Origin: CAYPUG01 sp964413905
GTDB lineage: Bacteria > Chloroflexota > Anaerolineae > JAADDB01
Reading direction: 5' to 3'
DNA length: 12,223 nucleotides
Assembly (NCBI GenBank): GCA_964413905.1
Contig: CAYPUG010000081.1
Location: 1 to 12,223, forward strand
Part shown: piece after piece, positions 12,000 to 12,223 of the stretch
How positions within the stretch are numbered: position 1 is the stretch's first letter
Layout: every line of letters begins with the position of its first letter
Translations under genes and position numbers: made by a program
The notes under the pieces: model-generated
Databases searched by the model: none
Told to the model about the DNA's origin: nothing
Seen by the model: only the letters and a program-made list of their open reading frames with translations

Positions 12000-12223
12000 A
12001 TGACAACGCGAGATGCACCGTTTTATTTAAGGATCATGTGCGAGACGGCACAGGCGTTGAGTACCTCATTGGAGGAGCAGGATGTTATCCGGGAATTGTT
12101 GAAACGGGTGGCATCGGCCTTGAACGCGCGAGCGGCCTTGGTACGTGTGTTGGGCCCGGACGGACGTGAATTGATCCACGCGGGGTCCATAGGATTGAGC
12201 GAGACGTACCTGCGTAAAGGGCA
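12000..12223 (+). CDS. GAF-domain sensor protein, N-terminal fragment (3' truncated)
   Basis: Seventy-four codons are visible from the ATG at 12000 before the window ends. They show an amphipathic helix YLRIMCETAQALSTSLEEQD that leads into the first half of a GAF domain (VIRELLKRVASALNARAALVRVL, then DGRELIHAGSIGLSETYL). This is the usual start of a GAF module that senses small molecules or redox state. The downstream output domain (kinase, phosphatase, CBS or none) is outside the window. It begins 16 nt after the glycosyltransferase stop with a purine-rich GCGAGGGGGAAA upstream, so it belongs to the same transcript. Confidence 0.75.
   Translation, partial: MTTRDAPFYLRIMCETAQALSTSLEEQDVIRELLKRVASALNARAALVRVLGPDGRELIHAGSIGLSETYLRKG

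Noticed and set aside
1..12223. tRNA, rRNA, CRISPR arrays, insertion sequences, integrases
   Set aside because: No T-loop signature in a tRNA context, no regularly spaced repeats, no transposase motifs and no long terminal inverted repeats were seen on either strand.

Overview
The window looks like a piece of chromosome from a Chloroflexota bacterium, probably of the Anaerolineae/Ardenticatenia type. This is a moderate-confidence inference. It rests on the family resemblance of several proteins: an SdrD-B-like secreted protein ending in VFLPFISR, a Pro/Thr-rich tail on a membrane sensor, a short dicluster ferredoxin, a stand-alone biotin carboxylase with a stand-alone biotin carrier, and a methylmalonyl-CoA mutase large subunit without a B12 domain. 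Base composition is moderately GC-rich. Most genes have strong AGGAGG-type ribosome binding sites, and I saw no clear sign of recent transfer, integrase, IS element, CRISPR array or tRNA.

Layout, left to right. (1) Positions 1-657: the 3' end of a plus-strand surface/secreted protein. (2) 696-1708: a minus-strand EamA/DMT permease with its own terminator and promoter. (3) 1823-3102: a plus-strand membrane-anchored protein with two cyclic-nucleotide-binding domains, divergent from the permease. (4) 3117-4308: small heat-shock protein and universal stress protein, both minus strand. (5) 4326-8018: a tightly packed minus-strand metabolic operon, biotin carboxylase > biotin carrier > methylmalonyl-CoA mutase > UspA. 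(6) 8189-8467: a minus-strand ferredoxin upstream of that operon, separated from it by a terminator-like hairpin. (7) 8468-9308: an unusually long and structured non-coding region between divergent transcription units. (8) 9309-12223: a compact plus-strand operon of thioredoxin, a 3-TM protein, an 8-TM repeat protein, a GT4 glycosyltransferase and the start of a GAF-domain protein.

How the genes work together. The carboxylase parts plus the mutase point to the propionyl-CoA > methylmalonyl-CoA > succinyl-CoA route. Residues Tyr86 and Arg204 of the mutase fit methylmalonyl-CoA rather than isobutyryl-CoA. The carboxyltransferase, the epimerase and the B12-binding subunit are not in the window and must come from elsewhere. 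The ferredoxin may be co-transcribed with the operon if the hairpin at 8041-8070 is leaky. The plus-strand thioredoxin operon links redox, membrane and glycosylation functions with no obvious single pathway.

The points most worth a second look are the structured 8.5-9.3 kb region (several long imperfect stem-loops and 11-bp tandem repeats), the possible attenuator in front of accC, the ferredoxin with Asp in place of a cluster cysteine, and the membrane protein built from exact 53-residue repeats.
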